This document shows, one piece after another, positions 16,723-25,928 of a DNA stretch of 45,938 nucleotides. How positions within the stretch are numbered: the stretch's first letter is position 1; the number at the start of each line of letters is the position of its first letter. Position numbers and translations under genes: made by a program. Under the pieces are notes generated by a model. The model made no database searches and was not told the origin of the DNA. It saw only the letters and a list, made by a program, of their open reading frames with translations. Source of the stretch: Marinilabiliaceae bacterium (GTDB lineage Bacteria > Bacteroidota > Bacteroidia > Bacteroidales > Marinilabiliaceae); contig JAEINY010000018.1 in the NCBI GenBank assembly GCA_016342595.1, positions 1 to 45,938 on the forward strand. The letters are read 5' to 3'.

Positions 16723-18000
16723 ATGTCCGGAAAAGAATCAGGATATCTCGATATGGAGCTTTTGCGCTTCACCACTGCAGGTAGTGTGGATGATGGTAAA
16801 AGTACATTGATAGGTCGGTTATTATACGATAGTAAAGCCATCTTTGAAGATCAGATGGAAGCCATCGAACGGGTGAGTGAGCGCTCAGGATTGGAAGAAA
16901 CCAATCTGGCCTTATTAACCGATGGCTTGCGTTCCGAGCGTGAGCAAGGGATTACCATCGATGTGGCCTATCGTTATTTTGCAACGCCAAAACGTAAATT
17001 TATCATTGCCGATACCCCGGGTCACATTCAGTATACCCGAAATATGGTAACGGGGGCGAGTACGGCCAATGTCGCATTGATTTTGGTAGATGCCCGTCAT
17101 GGTGTATTGGAGCAAACCCTGCGCCATGCTTATATTGCCTCATTGTTACAGATTCCACATGTGATTTTCTGTATCAATAAAATGGATTTGGTAGAATACA
17201 AACATGAAGTGTTTGAAAAAATTAAAGCAGATATTGATGCTATTTCTTCAAAACTTTCAGTGAAAGATATTCGCTTTGTTCCCATTAGTGCCTTGAAGGG
17301 GGATAATGTGGTAGATCGCTCTACTAAAATGGATTGGTACGACGGCCCAACGTTGATGTATTTGTTGGAGAACATTCATATCAGCAGTGATATTAATCAC
17401 GACGATTTTCGTTTTCCAGTGCAATATGTGATTCGTCCTCAGTCAAAGGAATATCCTGATTATCGTGGATATGGCGGGCGTGTGGCCAGTGGCGCTGTAA
17501 AAGTAGGTGATCCGATTATTGTTTTGCCCAGTGGTTTTACATCCAAAGTGAAAACCATTGATATGATGAATGAGTCCTTGGAAGTTGGTTTTGCCCCCCA
17601 ATCATTATCCATTCAGTTGGAGGATGACATTGACATTAGTCGGGGGGATATGTTAATTAAGTCTAATAATGGTACAACGCCCCAATCCAGTCAGGATATT
17701 GAGGTGATGGTCTGTTGGTTTAATGAATGTAATGTGGTGCCACGTGGAAAATATGTGGTGCGTCATACCTCAGCTGATGCTCGTTGTATGGTAAAAGATA
17801 TTCACTATAAAATGAATATCGATACCCTGGAAAAAAATGAAGAAGATAAAAATGTGGGTATGAATGATATTGCACGTCTATCCTTGCGTACCACGAAGCC
17901 ATTGTTTTTTGATTCTTACATACGTAACCGGTTTACCGGCAGTATTATCTTAATTGATGAAGCTACCAATGAAACTGTTGCAGCTGGTATGATTATATAG
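16723..18000 (+). CDS. cysN: Sulfate adenylyltransferase subunit 1 (CysN), GTPase
   Basis: An elongation-factor-like GTPase: G1 AGSVDDGKSTLIGRLLYDSK, a GITIDVAYR effector segment, G3 ADTPGHIQYTRNM, G4 INKMDLV and G5 ISALKG, followed by two beta-barrel domains (GRVASGAVKVGDPIIVLPSG, LYFDSYIRN-like LFFDSYIRNRFTGSIILID). GTP hydrolysis drives APS formation by CysD. At 425 residues it lacks the C-terminal APS kinase seen in CysNC fusions. It shares the cysD transcript, which ends at the terminator at 18021. Confidence 0.96.
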   Translation: MSGKESGYLDMELLRFTTAGSVDDGKSTLIGRLLYDSKAIFEDQMEAIERVSERSGLEETNLALLTDGLRSEREQGITIDVAYRYFATPKRKFIIADTPGHIQYTRNMVTGASTANVALILVDARHGVLEQTLRHAYIASLLQIPHVIFCINKMDLVEYKHEVFEKIKADIDAISSKLSVKDIRFVPISALKGDNVVDRSTKMDWYDGPTLMYLLENIHISSDINHDDFRFPVQYVIRPQSKEYPDYRGYGGRVASGAVKVGDPIIVLPSGFTSKVKTIDMMNESLEVGFAPQSLSIQLEDDIDISRGDMLIKSNNGTTPQSSQDIEVMVCWFNECNVVPRGKYVVRHTSADARCMVKDIHYKMNIDTLEKNEEDKNVGMNDIARLSLRTTKPLFFDSYIRNRFTGSIILIDEATNETVAAGMII

Positions 18001-18020
18001 ATATAAAAATATACATTCAA

Positions 18021-18059
18021 AAAAGGTCTGACTGTAAATTATAGTTAGGCCTTTTTTTT
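18021..18059 (+). terminator. Intrinsic terminator of cysDN
   Basis: A 13-bp stem (AAAAGGTCTGACT with AGTTAGGCCTTTT, two G-U pairs) and a T tract, 20 bases after the cysN stop. Confidence 0.85.
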
Positions 18060-18148
18060 GACCGCAATGGCAGTAAGTTAAGTGAGCGGATAGAAATAAC
18101 TTTTAATTGTAGAAAAGAGTTTCGTTGAGAATGGATATTAATTTCGGT

Positions 18149-18342
18149 AAGGCTGAAGGCCTTTAACAACAAAGCTTGGGGCAACGCCCCAAGTATAATT
18201 TAAGTGGTGGGGTCATCACCCTGAATGGGTGAGACAATACGATTTATTTGTTGTTTGTCTCAGACCTTCAGTCTGAAAAATTTTGCATTACTATATGCTT
18301 GGGGCGATGCCCCAAGCTTCGATATCTCAGGCTTTCAGCCTG
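18149..18342. repeat. REP/REPIN-like cluster of six hairpins
   Basis: Six short palindromes occur within 194 bases. Two are near-identical, CTTGGGGC-N3-GCCCCAAG (18175-18193 and 18298-18316). Four share a loop of the form [CTA]TTCA read on one strand, with different but fully paired stems: 18149-18163, 18216-18232 (both on the minus strand), 18261-18275 and 18328-18342. The centre is an inverted pair TGAGACAA (18230-18237) / TTGTCTCA (18255-18262), so the whole block is two inverted copies of a three-hairpin unit. This is the structure of REP doublets; no RAYT transposase gene is in the window. Confidence 0.75.
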
Positions 18343-18420
18343 TTTTTTATTTTTTTTCAATTACTAATTTGATGCCATTGCCAATGGAACTACACGATAT
18401 CAACCCAGCCACTGCAAATA

Positions 18421-18652
18421 CCACCATTGCAAATTATTGACCCGTCTTTGCAGGGAGTAGACCCCCATTTGCAACACAATGCCCCTCTTTTTGCAGCCAC
18501 ATGACCAGTCTTTGCAGCGATATGACCGGTCTTTGCAGCCACATGGGTACTCTTTGCAGCATAATGAGGGTGTCATTGCAGCAGGATAACCAGCCATTGC
18601 AGCGAATGAGGCTGTCTTTGCAGTGAAAGTGATCATCATTGCAGGCTGTTAT
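18421..18652. repeat. Degenerate 21-bp tandem array
   Basis: Eleven units with a fixed TGCA core at 18428, 18449, 18470, 18492, 18513, 18534, 18555, 18577, 18598, 18619 and 18640 (spacings 21, 21, 22, 21, 21, 21, 22, 21, 21, 21); another TGCA lies at 18413. The approximate consensus is GTCWTTGCAGCNANATGA preceded by CCN. The two 22-base steps break any reading frame, so the array is not maintained as a heptapeptide repeat. Confidence 0.85.
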
Positions 18653-18758
18653 ACCAATTAAAAATCAAATTGCGCTGGTATAATGCCGATACATAATCAA
18701 AGAGCGTTTAGAAGTGAAACGCACTAAAGGCGCATTTTGATTAGTAAACGGTATTATT
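18649..18758. mobile_element. 110-bp MITE-like element
   Basis: The ends are imperfect inverted repeats of about 27-29 bases: the left end 18649-18675 contains AATCAAATTGCGC, the right end 18730-18758 contains GCGCATTTTGATT, and both continue into similar TTATACC/GGTATTAT sequence. Inside lies a hairpin GCGTTT-N7-AAACGC (18704-18722). There is no coding capacity. Target-site duplication is not obvious. Confidence 0.5.
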
Positions 18759-18805
18759 CCAGGCGGCTGCTTACCAATGGAAGCAATGAGGGTGCCGGGA
18801 AATAG

Positions 18806-18837
18806 AAAACGCCTCCCAATAGTACGGGAAGCGCTTT
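18806..18837 (-). terminator. Intrinsic terminator of the porin gene
   Basis: A 12-bp stem (minus strand AAAGCGCTTCCC / GGGAGGCGTTTT, two G-U pairs) lies 25 bases beyond the minus-strand stop at 18862. Confidence 0.7.
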
Positions 18838-18861
18838 CATTTATGATTGTGGGAATCAGTT

Positions 18862-20412
18862 CTAAAATTTCCAGCCAAAAGTCATGGCAAATTGGCTGGT
18901 TGAATTATCCAACGTAACAGGATCAATAAATGACAATCCTGGCTCCTCTACAAAGAAATCGCGACTCTGATCTTTGTATGAATAGGCCATGTCCAGGAAG
19001 AAGTTTTTAGCGCGATAACCAACTCCGCCTGAATAGATCATATGGCTTGGCTTGTTGTTTACATACTCCTCTTTAATGGGTGAATCATAGTAAGCAAATC
19101 CACCTCTTATGGCCAAATAGGAAATGGGTTTTACTTCAATACCAGCCCTGAAATTATGAGTGACTTTAAATTGTTCTGATATTTGCTTGTTTAGTTTGTC
19201 AAAGTGTGTATCATAGCCGCCTTTGGATTTGAATTTTGACGATGTATGATCGGTTAATTCATAATCTACGGATATTAAACCCATTTTACCAATAATAAAA
19301 GCTACGCCCGCCTCTGCTCGGTACGGGGTGCGATAGTTGTATTTAAAGTTGTTTGTAGCGGATCTGTCTTTAAATACTTCTCGATCCTGATAGTATGCGT
19401 CGATGCCTTCATAGTAGGATTCTTTCATGTTATAAAAAGTCGGTGTGTGAAAGGAAACACCAAATCGTATGGGGTGAAAATTGAAGATGGCACCTAATTT
19501 AGCATTTAGCCCAAAACCATCTTGACTGAGGTCAAGATAACTGTCATAATAGTCCAAATCAGTTACATAAGCAGGATCTAAACCATTGTGATTGATTTCG
19601 CGAAAGGCACTTCGCTCATTGTAATGCAGTGCTTGAAAGTTAAGGGAGCCACCCAGTAGAAAACGGTTACTGATATTTGCCCCATAAGTCAGTGCATATT
19701 CGCCAGCATAACCACTGGTTTCTATGTTCTTTTGTTGATTAACACCATGAATATTTCTCGGGAATATCTCACCTGAATTTTCATCTATCCCCTCATACGC
19801 TGTCAGGTATTGATCACTGCCTTCCTCCAGCGCATCAATTAAATAGGTTTCATAAGCCCATTTTGCCCGCCCGCTTAAGTTTTGCGGCAAAGTACCATTG
19901 GCCTCTAAATAGATATTCGTTAAAAGGGTATTGGCTTCTTTTATGAGACCACCGTCATAAACGTCTTTCACATTATTCCGTAGTGAAATACCAGTGTTTC
20001 TGTTGAAATTTGCCGTCCGGGTATAATTGAACCCGAAATGCGTACTTATGAGTCCTTTTTCGTTTTCGCGTAAGGGTTTGTATGTGGATACCCCTCCAAT
20101 TTGATTGAGTGAGAAACTGTATTTGTCATCTGACCGGTTAAGGTTTTGAAAGTTTGCGTTAGATTTATTGTAATTAATTCCAGGTGTAAAAGAAAATTCG
20201 GATGATCTATAAACGGCAATGGCTGCCGGGTTGATACTAATAGCAGATAAATCTCCCCCTAGCGAACCAAAGGCATTGGCCATTGAAATTGAGCGGGCTG
20301 TTCCTGTAATTTCATATTGGTTAAACCGGAGTGCGTCATCTATATTTTGGCTGTATCCATTGCTTATGTGGCAAAACAATACCAGTAGCGCTATATAATA
20401 AGCTCTTTTCAT
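18862..20412 (-). CDS. OmpP1/FadL/TodX-type outer membrane transport protein
   Basis: A signal peptide (ALLVLFCHISNGYSQ) is followed by the Bacteroidota variant of the OmpP1/FadL hallmark: ALRFNQYEITGTARSISMANAFGSLGGDLSAISINPAAIAVYRSSEFSFTP. The rest alternates as beta strands and ends in aromatic FAMTFGWKF, the usual outer-membrane sorting end. FadL proteins pass hydrophobic compounds such as long-chain fatty acids through the outer membrane; substrate here is unknown. Some databases label this subgroup hemin receptor without good reason. It follows the low-complexity lipoprotein gene by 32 bases and is probably co-transcribed with it. Confidence 0.8.
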   Translation of the reverse strand: MKRAYYIALLVLFCHISNGYSQNIDDALRFNQYEITGTARSISMANAFGSLGGDLSAISINPAAIAVYRSSEFSFTPGINYNKSNANFQNLNRSDDKYSFSLNQIGGVSTYKPLRENEKGLISTHFGFNYTRTANFNRNTGISLRNNVKDVYDGGLIKEANTLLTNIYLEANGTLPQNLSGRAKWAYETYLIDALEEGSDQYLTAYEGIDENSGEIFPRNIHGVNQQKNIETSGYAGEYALTYGANISNRFLLGGSLNFQALHYNERSAFREINHNGLDPAYVTDLDYYDSYLDLSQDGFGLNAKLGAIFNFHPIRFGVSFHTPTFYNMKESYYEGIDAYYQDREVFKDRSATNNFKYNYRTPYRAEAGVAFIIGKMGLISVDYELTDHTSSKFKSKGGYDTHFDKLNKQISEQFKVTHNFRAGIEVKPISYLAIRGGFAYYDSPIKEEYVNNKPSHMIYSGGVGYRAKNFFLDMAYSYKDQSRDFFVEEPGLSFIDPVTLDNSTSQFAMTFGWKF

Positions 20413-20444
20413 AGTTTTTGATTTTTAGTTACTACAAATTTCTT

Positions 20445-21917
20445 TTATCGTCTTGAACTTCTGGTCGATCCTCCACCTGAAGATCTGCTTGAGCTTCCAC
20501 TTGAACTGCGGCTTGAGCTTCCACTAGAGCTGCTTCCTGAACTGGATGATCGGCTTGGAGAATAGCTCGATGAGCTGGATGAGCTGGATGAGCTCGATGA
20601 ACGGCTGGGTGAATAGCTGTTTGACGATCTTGATGAACTCGATGAAGATCTTCTTGATGAGGATCCTGTATTGTACGAGTTGGCATTTCTACTTTTAGTG
20701 TTAGTAACACTGCTGGATTGTGTTCTTCTGGCAGAACTGCTTGGTCTGGTTGTTGTATTTGATGACCGGGTGTATGTTGAATTACGGTTATAGGATGATC
20801 GTGAGTTATTGGTAGTTCGTGAGTAGGAAGGAGTGTAGCTTCTTCGGGTTGTACGAACTTGTGATTTATTTGGTGTTTGACTTGCGTTGGATTTGGTTGT
20901 AGCAATTCTGGTATTATTTCCACTTTCGGCAGATTGCTCATACTGGCTGCGCGAAACCCGGGTATAGTTTCTGGTGTTGCCTTGTATAATCACTTTGTTA
21001 TCATTTGTAACACTTGTGCGTGTCGCACTTTGACGTGCATTTGTGTTTGAGGAGGTCATTCGGGTAGTTCGTGGGCCTGTGTTTCCCAGGTTTTCTGTTG
21101 GCCTCACTGATGATGCGTTAGAGTACCTTGGTTTGCTGGCAGTACCGTAGTAAGCGCCTCCGCCACCAGGGTAATGTCCACCACTTCCATACCAATAGCC
21201 GTCATTCCAGCCATGGTTATAACCGTGATGATAACCACCACCACAGCCGTAGTAAGAGCCGTAACCATACCATGGATCACACCAGCCATGGCCGTAATAT
21301 GGATAACCCCATCCCCAAGACATGGAGAAGCCCCATCGCCAGGGATTGTGAAAGCCATGATTATATCGGTACGAATTGTAATATGGGTTTGTCCAGGTAG
21401 GATAGGCGTAGGCATAATTCCCATCTACATAAACATTCCAGTCATAGTTGTTAAAATAAACGACATCGTTATATACTGGTGACCAGTAAGGAATGCCATT
21501 GATAGGACCATGAAATTTGATCATGCGCTCCGCATAGTCTCGATCCATTTGGGAACCATCAAAACCGTCTACCCAATAGCCGGTTTCATCATTGAAATAG
21601 ACTAATGTATCCATTTCTGTAATGGAATCCTGGCTCAATAGGGCCAGATAGTCTTCTTGTATTTGCGAGAAATCACGATTGTCTTCTTTCGCCGCATCAG
21701 ATCTTTGATACTCTTGTTGCAGCTGAGAATACGTTCTGTTTTCTTGTTTTTGCTGCGTTTTCTCCATTGGTACCGGTGTATATTTCTCCGATACTGTCAT
21801 GGGTTTGTCATTCGGATTATAATAGATATCATCCTGATAGTAAGCTGTGTTTTGAGTGGTGCTACAGGCACTCAAAATAGCTACTATAACTGCAGAAAAT
21901 ACTAATTTAAGTTTCAT
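20445..21917 (-). CDS. Lipoprotein with Tyr/Trp/Gly/His patch and Ser/Arg-rich tail
   Basis: I do not recognise a family. The ATG at 21917 begins a lipoprotein signal (LVFSAVIVAILSAC, Cys18) and has an unusually good ribosome site (GGAGGAA on the minus strand); an upstream ATG at 21965 would bury the signal and is rejected. Residues 20-150 are acidic and helical, with YSQLQQEYQ and FSQIQEDYL repeats. Then comes an aromatic, glycine- and histidine-rich patch (WGWGYPYYGHGWCDPWYGYG). The last 220 residues are Ser/Thr/Arg/Asn low complexity, becoming almost pure Ser with Arg. A surface-exposed structural or adhesive role is possible but unproven. The porin gene lies 32 bases downstream. Confidence 0.8.
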   Translation of the reverse strand: MKLKLVFSAVIVAILSACSTTQNTAYYQDDIYYNPNDKPMTVSEKYTPVPMEKTQQKQENRTYSQLQQEYQRSDAAKEDNRDFSQIQEDYLALLSQDSITEMDTLVYFNDETGYWVDGFDGSQMDRDYAERMIKFHGPINGIPYWSPVYNDVVYFNNYDWNVYVDGNYAYAYPTWTNPYYNSYRYNHGFHNPWRWGFSMSWGWGYPYYGHGWCDPWYGYGSYYGCGGGYHHGYNHGWNDGYWYGSGGHYPGGGGAYYGTASKPRYSNASSVRPTENLGNTGPRTTRMTSSNTNARQSATRTSVTNDNKVIIQGNTRNYTRVSRSQYEQSAESGNNTRIATTKSNASQTPNKSQVRTTRRSYTPSYSRTTNNSRSSYNRNSTYTRSSNTTTRPSSSARRTQSSSVTNTKSRNANSYNTGSSSRRSSSSSSRSSNSYSPSRSSSSSSSSSSSSYSPSRSSSSGSSSSGSSSRSSSGSSSRSSGGGSTRSSRR

Positions 21918-22111
21918 GATCGTTCCTCCAATTTGATCTGATTTATAACAATCTAATATGTGCAAATACTATACCACGAAATGAAAATAAAATGGAAAAT
22001 AACAAAAAAATGTTAAGATACAGGTTGGGATTTGCTCTGCAATGTTACTCTTTTTTAATCAAAACATTAAAAAACAGCTATTGCTATCCCTCTCTTTGGT
22101 CTAAAAAATGT

Positions 22112-22119
22112 TATTTTTG
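22112..22119 (+). promoter_or_regulatory. -7 element for proS
   Basis: TATTTTTG matches TAnnTTTG, 41 bases before the proS ATG. A TTTG at 22095-22098 is nearer than the usual -33 spacing. Confidence 0.5.
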
Positions 22120-22160
22120 TGCCTTCTTTTCAAGCATGCAAAATAAATAGAATTTGATAT

Positions 22161-23636
22161 ATGGCAAAAGTTTTAACGCCCAGGGGTGAGAATTACTCGC
22201 AATGGTATAACGATCTGGTGCTAAAGGCAGATTTGGCTGAGAATTCAGCGGTGAGAGGATGTATGGTAATCAAACCTTATGGTTATGCTATTTGGGAAAG
22301 GATGCAGCGTGTGCTGGATCAGATGTTTAAAGATACCGGTCACGAGAATGCCTATTTTCCGTTATTTATCCCCAAGTCGTTTTTTAGTAAAGAAGCGGCA
22401 CACGTAGAGGGATTTGCTAAGGAATGTGCAGTAGTCACCCATTACCGCTTGATGAATGATCCGGATGGTAACGGCGTAGTGGTTGATCCGGATGCCAAAT
22501 TAGAAGAAGAATTAATCGTTCGTCCCACTTCTGAAACCATTATTTGGAACACCTATAAGAATTGGATTCAATCCTATCGCGATCTCCCCATTAAGTGTAA
22601 TCAATGGGCGAATGTCGTACGTTGGGAAATGCGTACACGGCTGTTTTTGCGTACCGCAGAGTTTTTGTGGCAAGAGGGACATACAGCTCATGCTACTAAA
22701 GCGGAGGCAATAGAAGAAACAGAAACCATGATCAACATCTATGCCGAGTTTGCTGAGAAATACATGGGGATGCCGGTTATTCAAGGATTAAAAACTGCCA
22801 GTGAGCGTTTTGCCGGAGCCTTGGAAACCTATACCATTGAAGCATTGATGCAGGATGGAAAGGCATTGCAATCAGGTACTTCTCATTTTCTGGGACAGAA
22901 TTTTGCCAAAGCATTTGATGTGAAGTTTACCAATAATGAAGGTAAAGAGGATTATGTTTGGGCATCGTCATGGGGTGTTTCAACCCGTTTGATGGGTGCT
23001 TTAATTATGGCACACTCCGATGATCATGGTTTAGTCTTACCTCCGCAACTGGCCCCCATACAGGTAGCTATTGTGCCTATTTATCGAAAAGATGAAGAGT
23101 TGGAGCGTATCTCAGAAGTGGCTACTGACATCAAAGCGAAGTTGCGTGCCCGTGGATATGAGGTGAAGTTTGATGACAATACAAACAAAAAACCAGGCTG
23201 GAAGTTTGCGGAATACGAATTAAAAGGCGTACCGATTCGTTTGGCCATTGGTCCGCGTGATTTGGAGAACGGAACGGTGGAAGTGGCCCGTCGTGATACC
23301 TTAACCAAAGAAGTAGTGGCTATCGATGGGATCGACAATTACATTGTTGAGCTGTTGGATACTATCCAGAAGAATATATATCAGAAAGCACTTGATTTCA
23401 GAACGGAAAGTACTCATTCGGTAGATAGTTACGATGAGTTCAAAAAAGTGTTGGATGATAAAGGTGGTTTTATAATGGCTCATTGGGATGGTACGGACGA
23501 AACTGAAGAGCTGATTAAGAACGAAACTAAAGCTACCATTCGTTGTATTCCTCTCGATCAACCGGAAGAAGAAGGCGTATGTATGGTAACAGGGAAGCCG
23601 TCTAATAAACGTGTTTTGTTTGCTCGTTCCTACTAA
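22161..23636 (+). CDS. proS: Prolyl-tRNA synthetase, archaeal/eukaryotic-like (type 3)
   Basis: A class II synthetase of the ProS type 3 group without the editing insertion. Visible are [29 protein letters not shown] (motif 1 region), [20 protein letters not shown] (motif 2), [24 protein letters not shown] (motif 3), an anticodon-binding domain ([45 protein letters not shown]) and the C-terminal zinc-like domain ending in ARSY. It charges tRNA-Pro. Length 491 is typical for the group, which is common in Bacteroidota. A terminator follows at 23661. Confidence 0.96.
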   Translation: MAKVLTPRGENYSQWYNDLVLKADLAENSAVRGCMVIKPYGYAIWERMQRVLDQMFKDTGHENAYFPLFIPKSFFSKEAAHVEGFAKECAVVTHYRLMNDPDGNGVVVDPDAKLEEELIVRPTSETIIWNTYKNWIQSYRDLPIKCNQWANVVRWEMRTRLFLRTAEFLWQEGHTAHATKAEAIEETETMINIYAEFAEKYMGMPVIQGLKTASERFAGALETYTIEALMQDGKALQSGTSHFLGQNFAKAFDVKFTNNEGKEDYVWASSWGVSTRLMGALIMAHSDDHGLVLPPQLAPIQVAIVPIYRKDEELERISEVATDIKAKLRARGYEVKFDDNTNKKPGWKFAEYELKGVPIRLAIGPRDLENGTVEVARRDTLTKEVVAIDGIDNYIVELLDTIQKNIYQKALDFRTESTHSVDSYDEFKKVLDDKGGFIMAHWDGTDETEELIKNETKATIRCIPLDQPEEEGVCMVTGKPSNKRVLFARSY

Positions 23637-23660
23637 GATTTGAAATTTTCATATAGTGAA

Positions 23661-23693
23661 AAGGGAAACTATGACAGTGGTTTCCCTTTTTTT
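23661..23693 (+). terminator. Intrinsic terminator of proS
   Basis: AAGGGAAAC / GTTTCCCTT stem with a 10-base loop, then a run of seven T. It argues that the downstream gene begins after it, at 23793. Confidence 0.88.
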
Positions 23694-23792
23694 ATTTCGA
23701 AAATCTTACATTTATCCCATATTCAGCATTTCTTTGAGAAGAATGATGGTGGTGGTGGGGGAGAGGTGAATTTTAGCGTAAAATTTATTCTT

Positions 23793-24482
23793 ATGGATAA
23801 GAATCCCGTAAAAGATGGAATCCTTTCGTTGCTGCAAACCAAAGCAGTGGTGAAACAGGATGTATATGAAAATACAAAAGCTTGTTTTAATCAGCTAAGA
23901 GGCGTGTTGACCGCTATTCCGGAAGAGTATCATGCCGGATTGAAAGTGACTGACAACCGTGTGAGTCTTGAATATGAAGATAGGGGGGAGTATGTGACTC
24001 AACTGAAAGTAGCGGGAGATGTTCTGGTTTTTCAAATGCATACCAATGCATTTGAATTTGATCGGGACCATGAAGTATGGAAAAATGAATATGTAAAAAG
24101 TGAGGTTTATAATTCCTATTGTGGGGTGATAAATATTTATAATTTTTTGCATGATTCATTCCGTTATAATCGGCAAAATGATTTGGGGTATTTAATTGCC
24201 CGGGTTTTTATCAATAAAGAAGGTCACTTTTTTGTGGAAGGAAAACGTCAGAAAGGAATGGGATTAAATCATTTTGGAACGTCAATGATCTCTCCTGAAA
24301 ATTGGAAGCGCATTGTGGAAGTAGCAATTTTGTATTCCCTGGAATTTGATTTGCTGGTGCCACCTTACGATGATATTAAAATCATCTCCATGGTAGAGAT
24401 GAGTGAAGAGATTCTGAATTCCAAGATGCGAACAGGTAAACGTTTAGGATTCAAATACAATTCGGATGATGTTAATCAATAA
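23793..24482 (+). CDS. Conserved Bacteroidota protein of unknown function
   Basis: The frame is open from 23640, but that stretch contains the proS terminator and low-complexity Gly codons; the ATG at 23793 ([18 protein letters not shown]) is the credible start, giving 229 residues. The core [37 protein letters not shown] and [45 protein letters not shown] look strongly constrained, and I recall close relatives across Bacteroidota, all without a function. There is no signal peptide or membrane segment. Its stop is 10 bases before pepT, so the two are probably co-transcribed. Confidence 0.8.
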   Translation: MDKNPVKDGILSLLQTKAVVKQDVYENTKACFNQLRGVLTAIPEEYHAGLKVTDNRVSLEYEDRGEYVTQLKVAGDVLVFQMHTNAFEFDRDHEVWKNEYVKSEVYNSYCGVINIYNFLHDSFRYNRQNDLGYLIARVFINKEGHFFVEGKRQKGMGLNHFGTSMISPENWKRIVEVAILYSLEFDLLVPPYDDIKIISMVEMSEEILNSKMRTGKRLGFKYNSDDVNQ

Positions 24483-24492
24483 ACAATTAGAT

Positions 24493-25719
24493 ATGCAAAA
24501 CTTAGTTGATAGGTTTTTAAAATACGTTCAAATTGATACAGAGGCTGATGCCGGAACCGGTTTAACGCCGTCTACACCCGGTCAGATGGTGTTTGCTCAA
24601 CAATTGGTTGAGGAGTTAAAAACAATCGGATTAGAGGAAGTTGACCTGGATGAAAATGGGTATGTGATGGCTACATTGCCTTCTAATGTGGAAGGTGATG
24701 TACCGGTAGTCGGATTTGTGGCGCATATGGATACAAGCCCCGATTTTTCGGGTAAACATGTGAAGCCTCGCATTGTATCCAATTATGGCGGTGATGATAT
24801 TGTTTTGAATGAAGCCGCGAATATCATACTGAAGACGAAGGATTTTCCAGAGGTAAAACAATATGAAGGACAAGATTTGATTGTCACCGATGGAACGACT
24901 TTATTAGGAGCTGATGATAAGGCCGGTGTGGCTGAAATTGTAACTGCCATGGAATACATGATCTCCCATCCGGAGATTAAACACGGTAAAATTCGTATTG
25001 GTTTTACCCCTGATGAGGAAATAGGCGCTGGTGCTGATCATTTTAATATAGAAAAATTTGGAGCCGAATTTGCCTATACGATGGATGGTTCTGAGCTTGG
25101 GGAGTTAGAGTTTGAAAACTTCAACGCAGCATTAGCTAAAATTTCAGTTTTGGGGCGTAATGTACATCCGGGATATGCGAAGAGTAAAATGCGTAACTCC
25201 ATGCGCATTGCCAACCAAATTGTTTCCATGTTGCCACGTCATGAAACACCCGAGCACACCGATGGTTATGAAGGTTTTTATCATTTGATGTCCTTTAATG
25301 GCGATGTGGAAAAAAGTGAAATGCTTTATATTGTTCGTGATTTCAAACGGGATCGGTTCGAAGATCGGAAAGTGGAGATGGAGCATTTAATTCGTAAAGT
25401 TAATGCGGAGTATGGTGAAGGCACTGCTATCCTTGAGATTAAAGATCAATACTACAACATGCGTGAGAAAATTGAACCGGTGATGTATGTGGTAGATTAT
25501 GCCGAACAAGCCATGAAGGAAGTTGGCATTACACCAATCATTAAACCTATTCGGGGGGGGACCGATGGGGCCCGTTTATCTTTTATGGGACTACCAACGC
25601 CTAATATTTTCGCCGGAGGTCATAACTTTCATGGACGTTTTGAATTTGTATCGGTTCAAAGCATGGAAAAGGCAGTCGCCGTTATTCTTAAAATTTCGGA
25701 ATTAGTAGCAAAAAAATAA
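24493..25719 (+). CDS. pepT: Peptidase T (tripeptide aminopeptidase)
   Basis: An M20 family metallopeptidase with the two-zinc site: [13 protein letters not shown] (His, Asp), [13 protein letters not shown] (bridging Asp), [14 protein letters not shown] (catalytic Glu and zinc Glu), [12 protein letters not shown] and the final His in [32 protein letters not shown] is the substrate-binding segment of PepT. It removes N-terminal residues from tripeptides in the cytosol. The ATG at 24493 gives 408 residues, the standard PepT length; an earlier in-frame start at 24466 would overlap the preceding gene. Confidence 0.95.
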   Translation: MQNLVDRFLKYVQIDTEADAGTGLTPSTPGQMVFAQQLVEELKTIGLEEVDLDENGYVMATLPSNVEGDVPVVGFVAHMDTSPDFSGKHVKPRIVSNYGGDDIVLNEAANIILKTKDFPEVKQYEGQDLIVTDGTTLLGADDKAGVAEIVTAMEYMISHPEIKHGKIRIGFTPDEEIGAGADHFNIEKFGAEFAYTMDGSELGELEFENFNAALAKISVLGRNVHPGYAKSKMRNSMRIANQIVSMLPRHETPEHTDGYEGFYHLMSFNGDVEKSEMLYIVRDFKRDRFEDRKVEMEHLIRKVNAEYGEGTAILEIKDQYYNMREKIEPVMYVVDYAEQAMKEVGITPIIKPIRGGTDGARLSFMGLPTPNIFAGGHNFHGRFEFVSVQSMEKAVAVILKISELVAKK

Positions 25720-25770
25720 TCACTTCGTTGAACATCTATTAGAAAGGATTGTTTGATAAGTGAAATGATC

Positions 25771-25803
25771 AAAAAGGAAAGATTGTTCAATCTTTCCTTT
25801 TTT
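25771..25803 (+). terminator. Intrinsic terminator of pepT
   Basis: A perfect 14-bp stem (AAAAAGGAAAGATT / AATCTTTCCTTTTT) with a GTTC loop and T tract. Confidence 0.92.
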
Positions 25804-25928
25804 CATTTAAACGCGAGAACAAGGAGCTTTAACCTTAATGTTTGTGAAATAAATGAAGGTTTTGATTGACTTTTTAGGTTTCAATCAGTCTAAAGTGTAG
25901 TTAGTAAGCGTAATATCGAACCAAAGAG

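Noticed and set aside
18400..18639. A 79-codon minus-strand ORF with Cys-rich heptapeptide repeats (CKDRSYRC...)
   Set aside because: It is the translation of the 21-bp DNA array. The repeat has 22-base steps that change frame, there is no start signal, and the composition is not that of a real protein.
18149..18652. CRISPR array
   Set aside because: Units are degenerate, only 21 bases long, with no constant repeat and unique spacer alternation, and no cas genes are present.
20432..21482. Alternative-frame ORFs of 90-169 codons within the Ser/Arg lipoprotein gene
   Set aside because: Low-complexity shadows; the lipoprotein frame has a signal peptide, lipobox and strong ribosome site.
22000..22160. 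T-box or leader-peptide control of proS
   Set aside because: No Pro-codon-rich ORF, T-box motif or terminator hairpin lies between the promoter element and proS.
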